Below the pieces are notes generated by a model, which saw only the letters and a list, made by a program, of their open reading frames with translations, was not told where the DNA came from and did no database searches. From NCBI RefSeq assembly GCF_003606365.2, contig NZ_CP031933.2:1178001-1242000 (forward strand): DNA of 64,000 bases, given 5' to 3'. The DNA is from Companilactobacillus zhachilii. GTDB lineage: Bacteria; Bacillota; Bacilli; Lactobacillales; Lactobacillaceae. This document shows, piece by piece, positions 30,692 through 38,700 of this stretch. The position numbers were made by a program, and so were the translations under genes. Each line of letters starts with the position of its first letter. Within the stretch, counting starts at the first letter, position 1.

Positions 30692-31174
30692 TTGAACGAC
30701 GTAAACATATTTCAAGAGTTCGTTGATTTGATTCAACGGCATCATTACAGCTACACAGAAATTGCCTTTATGGCTGGAGCCAAAAATAAACAGTCAGTTG
30801 GTCAATGGATCACAAAAGGACGAATCAAAGAAGAGTATGTCATTAATTTGGCGAATTCGGTTGATGATGATCGTTTCGTAATGGCGATGAATTGTTATAT
30901 ATACCATCTGCCGTCAGCCTTACTAGACCTTGTAAATGAGTTTACTGACGATTCACTTGGATTATTAATAGGCACTCAAGAAGTCGATACAGACAGCGAT
31001 GGCGCTATTAGCAATATGGTTCACGAATTAAGCAAGAAAGAACCTGATATTGGAGTTATCAAATTAGGCGTTAAAAAAATGACTAGAACAAGTGAAATCA
31101 TGATGTTGGCTTCTAGAAAATTATGTAACAGATTTGGAATCACTATGAAACAAGCTGTATTAGAAAGAGGGTGA
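30692..31174 (+). CDS. Putative phage regulatory protein (helix-turn-helix-like)
   Basis: 160 residues. TTG start at 30692 after a perfect AAGGAGGTGAT. The N-terminal part (YSYTEIAFMAGAKNKQSVGQ, WITKGRIKEEYVINLANSVD) looks like a helix-turn-helix. The C-terminal half is helical and ends KLCNRFGITMKQAVLERG. The layout resembles CII-type regulators of phages, but the family could not be confirmed by eye. Followed 5 bases later by another DNA-binding candidate. Confidence 0.65.
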   Translation: MNDVNIFQEFVDLIQRHHYSYTEIAFMAGAKNKQSVGQWITKGRIKEEYVINLANSVDDDRFVMAMNCYIYHLPSALLDLVNEFTDDSLGLLIGTQEVDTDSDGAISNMVHELSKKEPDIGVIKLGVKKMTRTSEIMMLASRKLCNRFGITMKQAVLERG

Positions 31175-31179
31175 CATAG

Positions 31180-31509
31180 ATGCAGGAACCAGCAGTAATT
31201 CCTTTCGGTATGCCTGAAAAAGATGGATATATTTTGATTTGGGCACGTAAAGATAAAGTCAATGATCTTGTAAACGAACCGATAGATAAAGACATCAAGC
31301 TTATGCCTTGGGCTTGCAAGGTAGCAGGTTGTTCAGCTCCTACGTTAAAGAAGAAATTGTTTAGATATCGTGATGTATTGGATATGGACAACGGTGGCTG
31401 TGTTAGATACTCAACTGGTTCTGGTAGTCCATGGAAGTTTTCGGCACCTGAATTCAGAGATTTTGTTTCAAAGCACAAAAAAGAATTTATGAAATCGGAG
31501 GAATTATAA
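31180..31509 (+). CDS. DUF771-like phage protein
   Basis: 109 residues. Family-like features are a start with an extended segment (GYILIWARKDKVNDLVNEP), a helix resembling a DNA-reading helix (MPWACKVAGCSAPTLKKKLF), then GGCVRYSTGSGSPWKFSAPEFRDF. This matches the layout of short DUF771 proteins found early in Gram-positive phages and may be a DNA-binding accessory. It abuts the next ORF (stop 31507-31509, ATG 31510). Confidence 0.6.
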   Translation: MQEPAVIPFGMPEKDGYILIWARKDKVNDLVNEPIDKDIKLMPWACKVAGCSAPTLKKKLFRYRDVLDMDNGGCVRYSTGSGSPWKFSAPEFRDFVSKHKKEFMKSEEL

Positions 31510-31743
31510 ATGTTTGATCCAGAAGAATATAAGAAACAAAGAAAACTAGCTAAGAGCTCGTTCAAAATTGAGCAGGTTCCAGAAAAGAGCTTGTTACTAA
31601 TTAAGCAAGGATATTCAAGTATGGAGGAATCATTTGATTCTGAAATTCCTGAAGAAGTTATTTTTCAATGGTCCGAAGCTGGCTTGAACGCAAAGTTTAT
31701 TAAATCGGAAAAAGGAAAATATACTTATAGATTTACATTTTAA
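31510..31743 (+). CDS. Hypothetical early phage protein
   Basis: 77 residues, ATG directly after the preceding stop, with GGAGGA upstream. Charged sequence (EEYKKQRKLAKSSFKIEQVP) then strand-rich (AKFIKSEKGKYTYRFTF). Not recognised. Confidence 0.6.
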   Translation: MFDPEEYKKQRKLAKSSFKIEQVPEKSLLLIKQGYSSMEESFDSEIPEEVIFQWSEAGLNAKFIKSEKGKYTYRFTF

Positions 31744-31756
31744 GGGGATGAACAGC

Positions 31757-32008
31757 ATGGATGCAGTATTTTTAGCCACTTTAATCGGTGCAGCAAGTTT
31801 TGGCATTGGAGATGTTCTAGGTCAGCACGGTGGACTTTTAAAGAACATGGACGTATCCGAACGAGATAGAGCCAACGTTAATCACTGGATTGATAGCAAA
31901 TTAGATAAGTTATTTGGCAATGAACCTGATGATCCAAATAAGATTATGAATTTAACAGACTATGCTCCAGAAATTTTGGCACAAAAAAAGCGCTCTAGCT
32001 CCAACTAG
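31757..32008 (+). CDS. Small early phage protein with hydrophobic N-terminus
   Basis: 83 residues. ATG 31757 is chosen, nine bases after AAGGGG; ATG 31748 touches it. A weak hydrophobic segment (AVFLATLIGAASFGIGDVLG) is followed by a charged region (DVSERDRANVNHWIDSKLD). The C-terminal codons lie inside a long hairpin at 31988-32015. Not recognised. Confidence 0.6.
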   Translation: MDAVFLATLIGAASFGIGDVLGQHGGLLKNMDVSERDRANVNHWIDSKLDKLFGNEPDDPNKIMNLTDYAPEILAQKKRSSSN

Positions 32009-32015
32009 AACGCTT
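31983..32015 (-). terminator. Intrinsic terminator reading on the minus strand
   Basis: AAGCGTTCTAG/CTAGAGCGCTT hairpin followed on the minus strand by seven T. On the plus strand it is followed by AAAAA, so it cannot end the early transcript. It overlaps the 3' end of the ORF at 31757 and implies leftward antisense transcription. Confidence 0.65.
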
Positions 32016-32077
32016 AAAAATAAAATATTTAGCAAAATATTTATACGTTAATTATATCACGAATAGGAGAAATGAAA

Positions 32078-32452
32078 ATGGAATCAATTAAAGGTTACGA
32101 CAGCAGCTATTTAATGGACGAACAAAGATATAGAGCATTGAATGGGTTTAATGATAATGACGTTGATCCAAACGAAGGATATTTCACAGTTGATGGTGAA
32201 AAAATTACTGATTACAAAGGCGAATCAATTGATGCATATTCAAGCGTTTATGAATTCGATGATTTCTATTTCACACTTGATGATGTTGATTCATTTATCC
32301 AATTCTTATTAGAAAAAAATATCTATGGTGTTAATCAATTATTTGATTGTATGACGCCTCAAGGAAAACGCGACTTTTTACAAAAAGGATTCAATCAAGA
32401 AACTAATGACTTCATAGAGCAGTTTGATTTTGAAGAAGTCGAACGTAGCTAA
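32078..32452 (+). CDS. Hypothetical acidic early phage protein
   Basis: 124 residues from ATG 32078, eight bases after AGGAG; ATG 32072 is too close. Strongly acidic and aromatic (NDNDVDPNEGYFTVDGEKI, VYEFDDFYFTLDDVDSF), ending FIEQFDFEEVERS. Acidity and small size would suit a DNA-mimic or a partner of the recombination proteins that follow. This is conjecture; no family recognised. Confidence 0.6.
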   Translation: MESIKGYDSSYLMDEQRYRALNGFNDNDVDPNEGYFTVDGEKITDYKGESIDAYSSVYEFDDFYFTLDDVDSFIQFLLEKNIYGVNQLFDCMTPQGKRDFLQKGFNQETNDFIEQFDFEEVERS

Positions 32453-32478
32453 TCAATTAATTACTGGAGGATTTAATA

Positions 32479-33327
32479 ATGGCTAACGAAGTTAAAGAGA
32501 AAGACAAAGATTTGATGTCAACGGAATTTGAGGTTAATGGTCAAAGTGTAAAACTAACGTCAAATACAGTTAAAACCTTTTTGGCAAATGGTAATGGGAA
32601 AATCACCGATCAAGAAGCGCTTATGTTTATTAGCTTATGTAAGTATCAACATTTGAACCCATTCTTAAATGAAGCTTACTTAGTTAAGTTTGGCAATAGT
32701 CCAGCTCAACAAATTGTATCTAAAGATGCATTTATGAAACGGGCAGAATCAAATAGCGAGTATGACGGATTAAAAGCCGGTTGTATCGTTCAAAGAAATG
32801 ATGACATCAAGTATACGAAGGGAGCTTTTACCTTAGATACTGACAAGATTTTAGGTGGCTGGGCAGAGGTTTACCGCAAGGATAGAAAAGAGCCAATTCA
32901 TATTGAAATCAGTTCTAGAGAGTTTTCTAAGGGACAAGCAACTTGGAAACAAATGCCTGCCAATATGATTCGTAAGACAGCAATCGTTAATGCTTTACGT
33001 GAGGCTTTCCCAACTGATTTAGGTGCTATGTATACAGAAGACGATGCTAACACGCAACAGAACACTTCAAGAGCTGATGAGGCACCACACAATGAGCCTA
33101 AAAAGAACCTTGATGATTTAGTTGGCAACGTTTCAAACAAGCCAGAACAAGCAGATAAGCCTGTTAAAGATGTAACGCCTGATCCTGTTAAAGAATCTAA
33201 CTCAATGAGCGATGAAGAAGCTAAACGAGCTTATGACGAGATTAAGAATGGGGGTATTGATGACGATGCTGAAACAGGAAAAGAATCAGAAGCAGAATCA
33301 GACGGACAAACCGATCTATTTAAATAG
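32479..33327 (+). CDS. bet: Phage recombination protein Bet (RecT superfamily annealase)
   Basis: Single-strand annealing protein. 282 residues. The conserved core is ITDQEALMFISLCKYQHLNP, then AYLVKFGNSPAQQIVSKDAF, AGCIVQRNDD and WKQMPANMIRKTAIVNALREAFP. The C-terminal 90 residues are low complexity and charged, as usual. ATG follows GGAGGATTTAATA. Encoded just before and overlapping a PD-(D/E)XK nuclease, the standard pair for phage double-strand break recombination. Confidence 0.93.
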   Translation: MANEVKEKDKDLMSTEFEVNGQSVKLTSNTVKTFLANGNGKITDQEALMFISLCKYQHLNPFLNEAYLVKFGNSPAQQIVSKDAFMKRAESNSEYDGLKAGCIVQRNDDIKYTKGAFTLDTDKILGGWAEVYRKDRKEPIHIEISSREFSKGQATWKQMPANMIRKTAIVNALREAFPTDLGAMYTEDDANTQQNTSRADEAPHNEPKKNLDDLVGNVSNKPEQADKPVKDVTPDPVKESNSMSDEEAKRAYDEIKNGGIDDDAETGKESEAESDGQTDLFK

Positions 33328-34108
33328 TGAGAACTACTACGATTCAGAAACAGATCAGCAATATCAATCACCAACTTTTTTTAAGAAGTTCCTAGCATGT
33401 GAAGCTGAGGCAATGGCAGAAATCAATGGAGAGTACAAGCCAGACTTCAAGAAAGCTTTACTAGTTGGTAATTACCTGCATTCATTTTTTGAAAGTCCTG
33501 AAGCTCATCAGAAATTTATCGATGAGAACAAAGAAGACCTACTTTCTAAGAGAAAGCCTCATGGACTTCTCAAAGAGTATAAAGATGCTGATAAGATGAT
33601 TGATACCTTGAAAGACGATGACGGCTTTAAACAGCTCTATCAAGGTGATAAAGAAGTAATCGTTACCGGTCAAATCGATGATGTTGATTGGAAAGGCAAG
33701 GTTGATTGTTTGAATCTTGATCGTGGTTATTTCATTGATTTAAAGACTACTCAAGATATTTTGAAAGAATATTGGAATTCAGAAGAACGTATCAAAGAAT
33801 CATTTGTTGCTAAGTGGAACTATCAACTTCAAATGTATGTATATCAGGAATTAATTCATCAAACATTTGGTGTTTGGTGTGAACCATATATAGTTGCTGT
33901 ATCAAAGCAAGATGTGCCTGACAAGGCAATTATATCGATTCCGAACGAGCGTCTGACGGAGGCTGAACTGTTGATTGAACGAGAACAGCCACACATTGAA
34001 GATGTCAGACATGGAATTGTTGAACCAGAACGTTGTGAACGATGTGAGTATTGCAGAATGACTAAGAAACTAGGAACTATCGTTTCTATGGATGATCTAA
34101 TTCAGTAA
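33260..34108 (+). CDS. PD-(D/E)XK nuclease-like protein (RecB/Cas4-type, DUF3799)
   Basis: 282 residues from ATG 33260, five bases after GGGGG; overlaps bet by 68 bases. The catalytic core is visible: QIDDVDWKGKVDCLNLDRGY then FIDLKTT (D...D-x-K). A Cys cluster ERCERCEYCRM near the C-terminus could bind an iron-sulphur centre, as in Cas4-like enzymes. The likely partner exonuclease for the Bet annealase, supplying single strands. Confidence 0.88.
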   Translation: MTMLKQEKNQKQNQTDKPIYLNSENYYDSETDQQYQSPTFFKKFLACEAEAMAEINGEYKPDFKKALLVGNYLHSFFESPEAHQKFIDENKEDLLSKRKPHGLLKEYKDADKMIDTLKDDDGFKQLYQGDKEVIVTGQIDDVDWKGKVDCLNLDRGYFIDLKTTQDILKEYWNSEERIKESFVAKWNYQLQMYVYQELIHQTFGVWCEPYIVAVSKQDVPDKAIISIPNERLTEAELLIEREQPHIEDVRHGIVEPERCERCEYCRMTKKLGTIVSMDDLIQ

Positions 34109-34120
34109 GGGGGTGAAGAT

Positions 34121-34876
34121 TTGAACTATCTAAAACAGCTTTTATCATTCTATGATGCGCTCGAACTAAATCCATTGAACTCATCAGAAATTGCTTTATG
34201 GCATGCCTTAATGTCCATAAACAATAAGTCTGCATGGTCAACTACATTTACGGTAGCGTCATCGGTGTTATGTACAAAAGCAGGTTTAGGAACTTCAAAT
34301 TTCTTTAAAACTAGAAACACCCTCACTCAAAAGGGATACATCAAATGGTCTTCATCAGGATCTAATAAAGCAGCGAGGTATCAAATCAAGGTACTTTATA
34401 GTTCCTTGTCTACACATAGTGTAGACACTAGTGAAGACAGTAGTATAGACACTCGTATAGGCACTAGTGTAGACACTAGTAGAGCATTAAATAAACATAA
34501 ACAAAAAGAAACTAAACCTAAACAAAATCATCAGGGCGATGATGAGCTGTATCGGAATCTAATTACGACGATTCAACAAAACTTTGGAATTAATTCAACT
34601 AAGCCATTAATGCAAGACGATTTGAAATATACACTCCAAGACTTTACTAACCAAGGTACGACATATGCAGAAGCAATTGAGATTGTTACTTATGCAGTCA
34701 AAATCGCTGTTACATACAGTGCAAACACGTGGAGCTATGTACAAGGAATTATTAAACGCTGGATTAATAGCAGTTTATTTACGATGGCTGAAATCAAAGA
34801 GTATCAAGAAAAGCCTAAACAAAATAAAAATGGTTCAGGACAGGATGAACACTATAATTACGATCCGATCTTTTAG
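34121..34876 (+). CDS. DnaD-like phage replication initiator
   Basis: 251 residues. TTG start after AAGGGGGTGAAGAT. The N-terminal part (1-95) is a winged-helix candidate (LNSSEIALWHALMSINN, FFKTRNTLTQKGYIKWSSS). A linker at about 98-130 is encoded by 24-bp DNA repeats. The C-terminal half resembles the DnaD domain, ending TWSYVQGIIKRWINSSLF. Probably binds the phage origin, which appears to lie inside the gene, and recruits the DnaC-like loader encoded next. Confidence 0.85.
   Translation: MNYLKQLLSFYDALELNPLNSSEIALWHALMSINNKSAWSTTFTVASSVLCTKAGLGTSNFFKTRNTLTQKGYIKWSSSGSNKAARYQIKVLYSSLSTHSVDTSEDSSIDTRIGTSVDTSRALNKHKQKETKPKQNHQGDDELYRNLITTIQQNFGINSTKPLMQDDLKYTLQDFTNQGTTYAEAIEIVTYAVKIAVTYSANTWSYVQGIIKRWINSSLFTMAEIKEYQEKPKQNKNGSGQDEHYNYDPIF
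34417..34480 (+). repeat. 24-bp iterons inside the replication gene, candidate phage origin
   Basis: TAGTGTAGACACTAGT at 34417 and 34465 and TAGTATAGACACTCGT at 34441, spaced exactly 24 bp. The core is palindromic (AGTGTAGACACT). An extra inverted GTCTACAC lies at 34408-34415. The period keeps the reading frame, giving SVDTS and SIDTR in the protein. Placement in the initiator gene parallels origins in lambda O and TP901-1-type phages. Confidence 0.75.
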
Positions 34877-34887
34877 GAGGTGCTAGT

Positions 34888-35667
34888 TTGGAATCTTTAA
34901 ATTTAGATGGTCCAATGAGACGGATTGCTGCTAAACACGGGATTGATTTATCCAAGCTAGATTTTAATGACCTTCTAGCAAGTAGGGATGAACGTGAGGA
35001 GCAAGAGGCAATTAAATTTACAAGAATTAATAATAATTTTAAACGAACTAGAACATTTCAAAGCTCATTAGTAAGTGATTTTGAAGACCTTAAACAGACG
35101 TTTGATGATTTTAATGTAACTGATGAGAAGCAGCAAAAAGAGCTTAATAGGGCTAAGAATATAGCTACTAGAATCATTCAAGGTGAGACAGGTAACTTTA
35201 CATTTTCTGGTCCAGCAGGTTCAGGGAAAACGATGTTAGCGATTAGTATTTTGAATGCAATTAATAAATCAAAGTGCGATAAAACATGCTATTTCTTGAG
35301 TTTTGAAATGTTTATGAGCAAACAAAAAGCATCTTTCAATGATCCATCTTTAAAAAAAGACGTTCAGAAGATTGAAAAATGTATTCAGAACTGTGATGTA
35401 TTTGTTCTTGATGATTTAGGCAGTGAAACGTTCATGCAGCACGTTGATAAATTCAAGAAAAAGCCTACACAGGCTAGTGAGTTTACACAAGAAACGCTGT
35501 TTAGGTTTGCTGATTATCGCAAGAGCAAAACTAATATTGTTACAACGAATAACTCAAGTACGGAGTTACAAGATATTTATAATCCAAAAATTTACAGCCG
35601 ATTAATTGCCAAAAATATGGGCAATGCAATCAAATTTGATAGCAAAGATATGCGAAATATTTTTTAG
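34888..35667 (+). CDS. dnaC: DnaC-like ATP-binding helicase loader
   Basis: AAA+ ATPase that loads replicative helicase. 259 residues. TTG 34888 follows TTTAGGAGGTGCTAGT. Walker A is GPAGSGKTML near 108-117, Walker B is CDVFVLDDLGSE near 170, sensor-like residues are in NIVTTNNSS near 220, and an arginine-finger candidate is in KIYSRLIAKN. The N-terminal 80 residues are charged and helical, the helicase-interaction region in this family. Directly follows the initiator. Confidence 0.92.
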   Translation: MESLNLDGPMRRIAAKHGIDLSKLDFNDLLASRDEREEQEAIKFTRINNNFKRTRTFQSSLVSDFEDLKQTFDDFNVTDEKQQKELNRAKNIATRIIQGETGNFTFSGPAGSGKTMLAISILNAINKSKCDKTCYFLSFEMFMSKQKASFNDPSLKKDVQKIEKCIQNCDVFVLDDLGSETFMQHVDKFKKKPTQASEFTQETLFRFADYRKSKTNIVTTNNSSTELQDIYNPKIYSRLIAKNMGNAIKFDSKDMRNIF

Positions 35668-35680
35668 GAGGATTTCAAAA

Positions 35681-36001
35681 ATGTTAGAAACAAGACAACT
35701 TAGATTACGACCAGAGCAGAAAACATTGCTATTGCCACAAGGCGAGTACAAACGTGACAGCATCGATAATCTTAATAAGACACTAGTGGTTGCTAGTGAT
35801 GTTACAGAGAACGTCTATACACAGCTTTATGGAGTAATCGAGCATTTAACGGCGTTAGATCAAGAATGCTCACAATATCATGGTGATCAAGATTTGAACA
35901 ACGAAATTATTATGGCTGGCTCATTATTAAATCATATTCAAAAACGTATCGACCAAAAACTAATGGATGCTAATCCACACATCGAGGATGTTCAAATTTG
36001 A
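35681..36001 (+). CDS. Hypothetical early phage protein
   Basis: 106 residues from ATG 35681 after AGGAGGATTTCAAAA. The ORF from 35606 overlaps dnaC and was not used. Strand-rich N-terminus (ETRQLRLRPEQKTLLLPQGE), then two long helices (LNKTLVVASDVTENVYTQLY, LNHIQKRIDQKLMDAN). Not recognised. Its stop overlaps the rusA start (TTGA), so the two are translationally coupled. Confidence 0.65.
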   Translation: MLETRQLRLRPEQKTLLLPQGEYKRDSIDNLNKTLVVASDVTENVYTQLYGVIEHLTALDQECSQYHGDQDLNNEIIMAGSLLNHIQKRIDQKLMDANPHIEDVQI

Positions 36002-36432
36002 GTAAAGAACTAATTATGACCGTTGATGATGAACCAGTAGCCGCAGCACGTCCTAGAGTGACACGTTGGGGAACTTATACGCCGCCAAAATACAAAGCGT
36101 TCAAATCAAAAGTAGAACTTCAGTATCGAATGCAACACCATAACAAGCAAATATTTGAAAGAGGTTTGCCACTTGTTGCTCACTACCACTTTTACAGGTC
36201 AATTCAAAAAGGCTTGTCGAAGAAAGAGCATGACAGGCGGGCTAGGCATGAGGTTAGACCGACAGTTAAGCCTGATTTGGACAATTACATTAAAGCAATT
36301 CAAGACGGCTTACAAGCATGCTGGTTTGATGATGGACAGGTTACTGATTACCACGTTAGTAAAGATTATGACGAACACCCACGTGTTGAAGTCAAAATTT
36401 GTGAGGCAAATAAAGATGAAAAACATATTTAA
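35998..36432 (+). CDS. rusA: RusA family Holliday junction resolvase
   Basis: 144 residues. TTG start overlapping the previous stop. Family motifs are VAAARPRVTRWGTYTPPKY at the N-terminus and the catalytic acidic block RPTVKPDLDNYIKAIQDGL near 82 followed by CWFDDGQV, which supply the metal-binding Asp residues. Resolves or trims branched phage DNA before packaging and usually sits in the early/middle region as here. Confidence 0.93.
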   Translation: MSKELIMTVDDEPVAAARPRVTRWGTYTPPKYKAFKSKVELQYRMQHHNKQIFERGLPLVAHYHFYRSIQKGLSKKEHDRRARHEVRPTVKPDLDNYIKAIQDGLQACWFDDGQVTDYHVSKDYDEHPRVEVKICEANKDEKHI

Positions 36433-36452
36433 AGCAGCTATTGATATTAATC

Positions 36453-36542
36453 ATGTTAATAAATCAAAGCTTGCCATTTGTTTCAATAGCAATTTTAGTA
36501 TTTGTAGTTTCACTATTTTTTAACCGGAGGACAAATAAATGA
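36453..36542 (+). CDS. Candidate 29-residue single-pass membrane protein
   Basis: Begins MLINQSLPF and contains one hydrophobic helix (VSIAILVFVVSLFF) followed by NRRTNK, a positive-inside tail. Its stop overlaps the next start as ATGA, and its 3' end carries the CGGAGGA ribosome site of that gene. No clear ribosome site of its own. A competing ORF of 35 residues (36416-36523) lies in another frame. Confidence 0.4.
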   Translation: MLINQSLPFVSIAILVFVVSLFFNRRTNK

Positions 36543-37267
36543 ATCAATTAATAAAAGTAGACGTTAAAAACAACCAGCAAGTTTTGAGTGCTAGAGATTT
36601 ATATAACGGTTTAGAAATTGCTCAACGTTTTAGCCGCTGGGTAGATAAGAATTTTGAAATGTTTGAAGAAAATATTGATTATGTGCCCTGTACATCAAGT
36701 ACACAGCAAAATCAATATGGTGGAACTAAAGAAATAGATGATTATACGATCACAATAAGCATGGCTAAGGAATTGGCAATGATGGTCAGAAATGACAATG
36801 GTAAAAGATACCGCAAGTATTTCTTGAAACTTGAAGAAAAATGGAATGATCCTCAAGAAGTAGTTAAACGAGGTTATGAAATTCTTCAAGATGAAAATAT
36901 TCAATTAAAACTTGAAAATAAAAAGCTCAAGCCTAAGGCTACATACTTTGATAAAATCATGGCTAGTAAATCATTAATGATCACTACAACAATCGCTAAG
37001 GATTATGGAATGAGTGCGCAAGCATTTAATAACTTGCTTAAAAAACTCAAGATTCAATACAAATTGGGTGGCATCTGGTATCTATATTCTAAATATCAAG
37101 AAAACGGCTGGGTAAGCTCGTCAACTAGAATTATTGATAACAAGCCACGTATTATAACTAAATGGACGCAAAAGGGGCGTGCAGGACTATATAAGTTGTT
37201 AAAGGCACACGATATTGTTCCTATGATTGAAAAATTAGACGTTAAGACAGTAACTATTGGAGGATAA
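36539..37267 (+). CDS. ant: Phage antirepressor (AntA/AntB N-terminus, KilA-C-like C-terminus)
   Basis: 242 residues. AntA/AntB-type N-terminal domain: VLSARDLYNGLEIAQRFSRW then DYTITISMAKELAMMVRND and GKRYRKYFLKLEE. A coiled linker follows at about 105-140. The C-terminal DNA-binding domain covers about 145-235 (MITTTIAKDYGMSAQAFNNL, TKWTQKGRAGLYKLL). Antirepressors of this class interfere with phage repressor function and respond to induction. ATG follows CCGGAGGACAAATAA. Confidence 0.9.
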   Translation: MNQLIKVDVKNNQQVLSARDLYNGLEIAQRFSRWVDKNFEMFEENIDYVPCTSSTQQNQYGGTKEIDDYTITISMAKELAMMVRNDNGKRYRKYFLKLEEKWNDPQEVVKRGYEILQDENIQLKLENKKLKPKATYFDKIMASKSLMITTTIAKDYGMSAQAFNNLLKKLKIQYKLGGIWYLYSKYQENGWVSSSTRIIDNKPRIITKWTQKGRAGLYKLLKAHDIVPMIEKLDVKTVTIGG

Positions 37268-37270
37268 GTA

Positions 37271-37735
37271 ATGATTAATAGAATAGTCCTAGTAGGACGC
37301 CTAACACGTGATCCAGAATTGAAGCGTACAGCTAATGATGTGGCAGTTGTGAGCTTTACATTGGCTGTAAACAGACGATTTACTAATTCTCAAGGGGAAC
37401 GTGAAGCAGATTTTATCAGTTGCATTATCTGGAGAAAAGCCGCCGAGAATTTCGCTAATTTAGTTCATAAAGGTTCTCTTGTTGGAATTGATGGACGTAT
37501 TCAAACACGTAACTATGAGAATAAGCAAGGTAATAGGGTTTATGTAACAGAAGTTGTCGTTGAGAATTTCTCATTACTTGAAAGCAGAAATGCTAATTCA
37601 AGCGATAGCACTAACGATAATTCAAATAAAGCACCTAACTATAATCAATCTAAAAATTCAAACACTAATGTGAGTGATCCGTTCGCTGATAACAGTAAAC
37701 CGATTGATATTAGTGATTCAGATTTACCTTTTTAA
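37271..37735 (+). CDS. ssb: Phage single-stranded DNA-binding protein
   Basis: 154 residues. The OB fold starts [20 protein letters not shown] and includes [22 protein letters not shown] and [21 protein letters not shown] low-complexity Asn/Ser linker leads to the acidic tail tip ISDSDLPF, which recruits partner proteins in bacterial SSBs. ATG 37271 lies 3 bases past the antirepressor stop, with GGAGGA upstream. Confidence 0.96.
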   Translation: MINRIVLVGRLTRDPELKRTANDVAVVSFTLAVNRRFTNSQGEREADFISCIIWRKAAENFANLVHKGSLVGIDGRIQTRNYENKQGNRVYVTEVVVENFSLLESRNANSSDSTNDNSNKAPNYNQSKNSNTNVSDPFADNSKPIDISDSDLPF

Positions 37736-37752
37736 GAAATGAGGTTGGATTT

Positions 37753-37953
37753 ATGAATTATGCAGATGTTTATCAGGATTTTGTAGAGGATATATTTGAG
37801 CAACATCATCATGATATTTAAGCGACTATTGCTTATATTGCCAAAAATATACCTGAAATTTACGAATGGAAGCCAGACATTCGCGAAGCGAGAAAACGCC
37901 TAACTCCAGAGGAAAGAAATACTATTATCTGGCACATAATCACGCCGTTTTAG
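37753..37953 (+). pseudogene. Small phage ORF interrupted by in-frame TAA
   Basis: ATG 37753 follows GAGGTTGGATTT. It encodes MNYADVYQDFVEDIFEQHH and so on to TAA at 37819-37821. The same frame then stays open for 43 more codons (TIAYIAKNIPEIYEWKPD, RLTPEERNTIIWHIITPF) to TAG at 37953. The continuity suggests one 66-residue gene broken by a nonsense change (for example GAA or CAA to TAA). Read separately, only a 22-residue peptide has a ribosome site. Confidence 0.55.
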
Positions 37954-37970
37954 AAAATGAGGTGATCCAA

Positions 37971-38201
37971 TTGATAAAAGTTAATGATGACAATTTAGCG
38001 GTTTATCAAATGCGTGAGAACAATTATAAATTGACTGAGATAGCAAAAGCTATGCATAAAGAGCTTTTCTACATCAGTGATATACAACGTCGAAATAATC
38101 GAATTGGAAAAAGATTATATAAGGCTGATGAGGAATGGCAAGAACTAAATTTTAGAAGGAATAAACATAGGAACGAGGCGTTAAGTAATGGCAAGTCTTA
38201 A
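37971..38201 (+). CDS. Small phage protein, helix-turn-helix-like
   Basis: 76 residues from TTG 37971, preceded by GAGGTGATCCAA. The open frame from 37866 lacks a ribosome site. Sequence DDNLAVYQMRENNYKLTEIA followed by KAMHKELFYISDIQRRNNRI resembles a small DNA-binding helical unit. The C-terminus is basic (RRNKHRNEALSNGKS). Overlaps the following gene by 14 bases. Confidence 0.6.
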   Translation: MIKVNDDNLAVYQMRENNYKLTEIAKAMHKELFYISDIQRRNNRIGKRLYKADEEWQELNFRRNKHRNEALSNGKS

Positions 38202-38700
38202 AGACATCAAAGTGAATATTAACGTTGATACGGCAGATTTTATAAAAAGTTTAAGACAACTACAGGAGAGCATAAAAATGGATAACGTAAGAATTTTAAA
38301 AGGCTGGACTAAAGAAGAACGTGAAGAACTTGAGGATGCTAAAGAAACAGGAAATCTTGGCAACTTTCTACATAATATAACTGGATATCCTGAGGATACG
38401 AATTGTGGTTATGTCTGGGATAACTATCATAAAGCAAGCAGCAGAGAACAGATTTCTATCATCCAAGACATTGTAGATTTCTATACCGGCAAAGCTAAGT
38501 TTTCTGAACAAAAATATTATATTAAAATGCCTAAAGTAAATTATCCCTATCTTATACGAGATATGGGCGGCAAATTTGATCACGCTCAATCACCTGATAT
38601 ATTAGGCAGTGGTGAAAATAGCTTTACTGAACAAGAAATCAAAGCTATCGATTCAAGATATATGGCATTCGCTGTGCCAGTGGAGGCAGACGATGAATAA
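38188..38700 (+). CDS. DUF1642-like phage protein
   Basis: 170 residues. The C-terminal part carries the DUF1642 signature: QKYYIKMPKVNYPYLIRD, then SFTEQEIKAIDSRYMAFAVP and VEADDE. Residues 1-45 are helical and charged, and the middle holds WTKEEREELEDAKETGN. DUF1642 proteins occur in the early regions of lactic acid bacteria phages with unknown role. ATG 38188 lies inside the end of the previous gene, and its own stop overlaps the next start. Confidence 0.75.
   Translation: MASLKDIKVNINVDTADFIKSLRQLQESIKMDNVRILKGWTKEEREELEDAKETGNLGNFLHNITGYPEDTNCGYVWDNYHKASSREQISIIQDIVDFYTGKAKFSEQKYYIKMPKVNYPYLIRDMGGKFDHAQSPDILGSGENSFTEQEIKAIDSRYMAFAVPVEADDE

Noticed and set aside
31983..32015. Hairpin at 31988 as a terminator of the early operon
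   Set aside because: On the plus strand it is followed by A, not T. It can only work on the minus strand.
38609..38700. Longer start for the gene at 38693
   Set aside because: It would add 28 residues overlapping the DUF1642 gene without a ribosome site, while GGAGG precedes ATG 38693.
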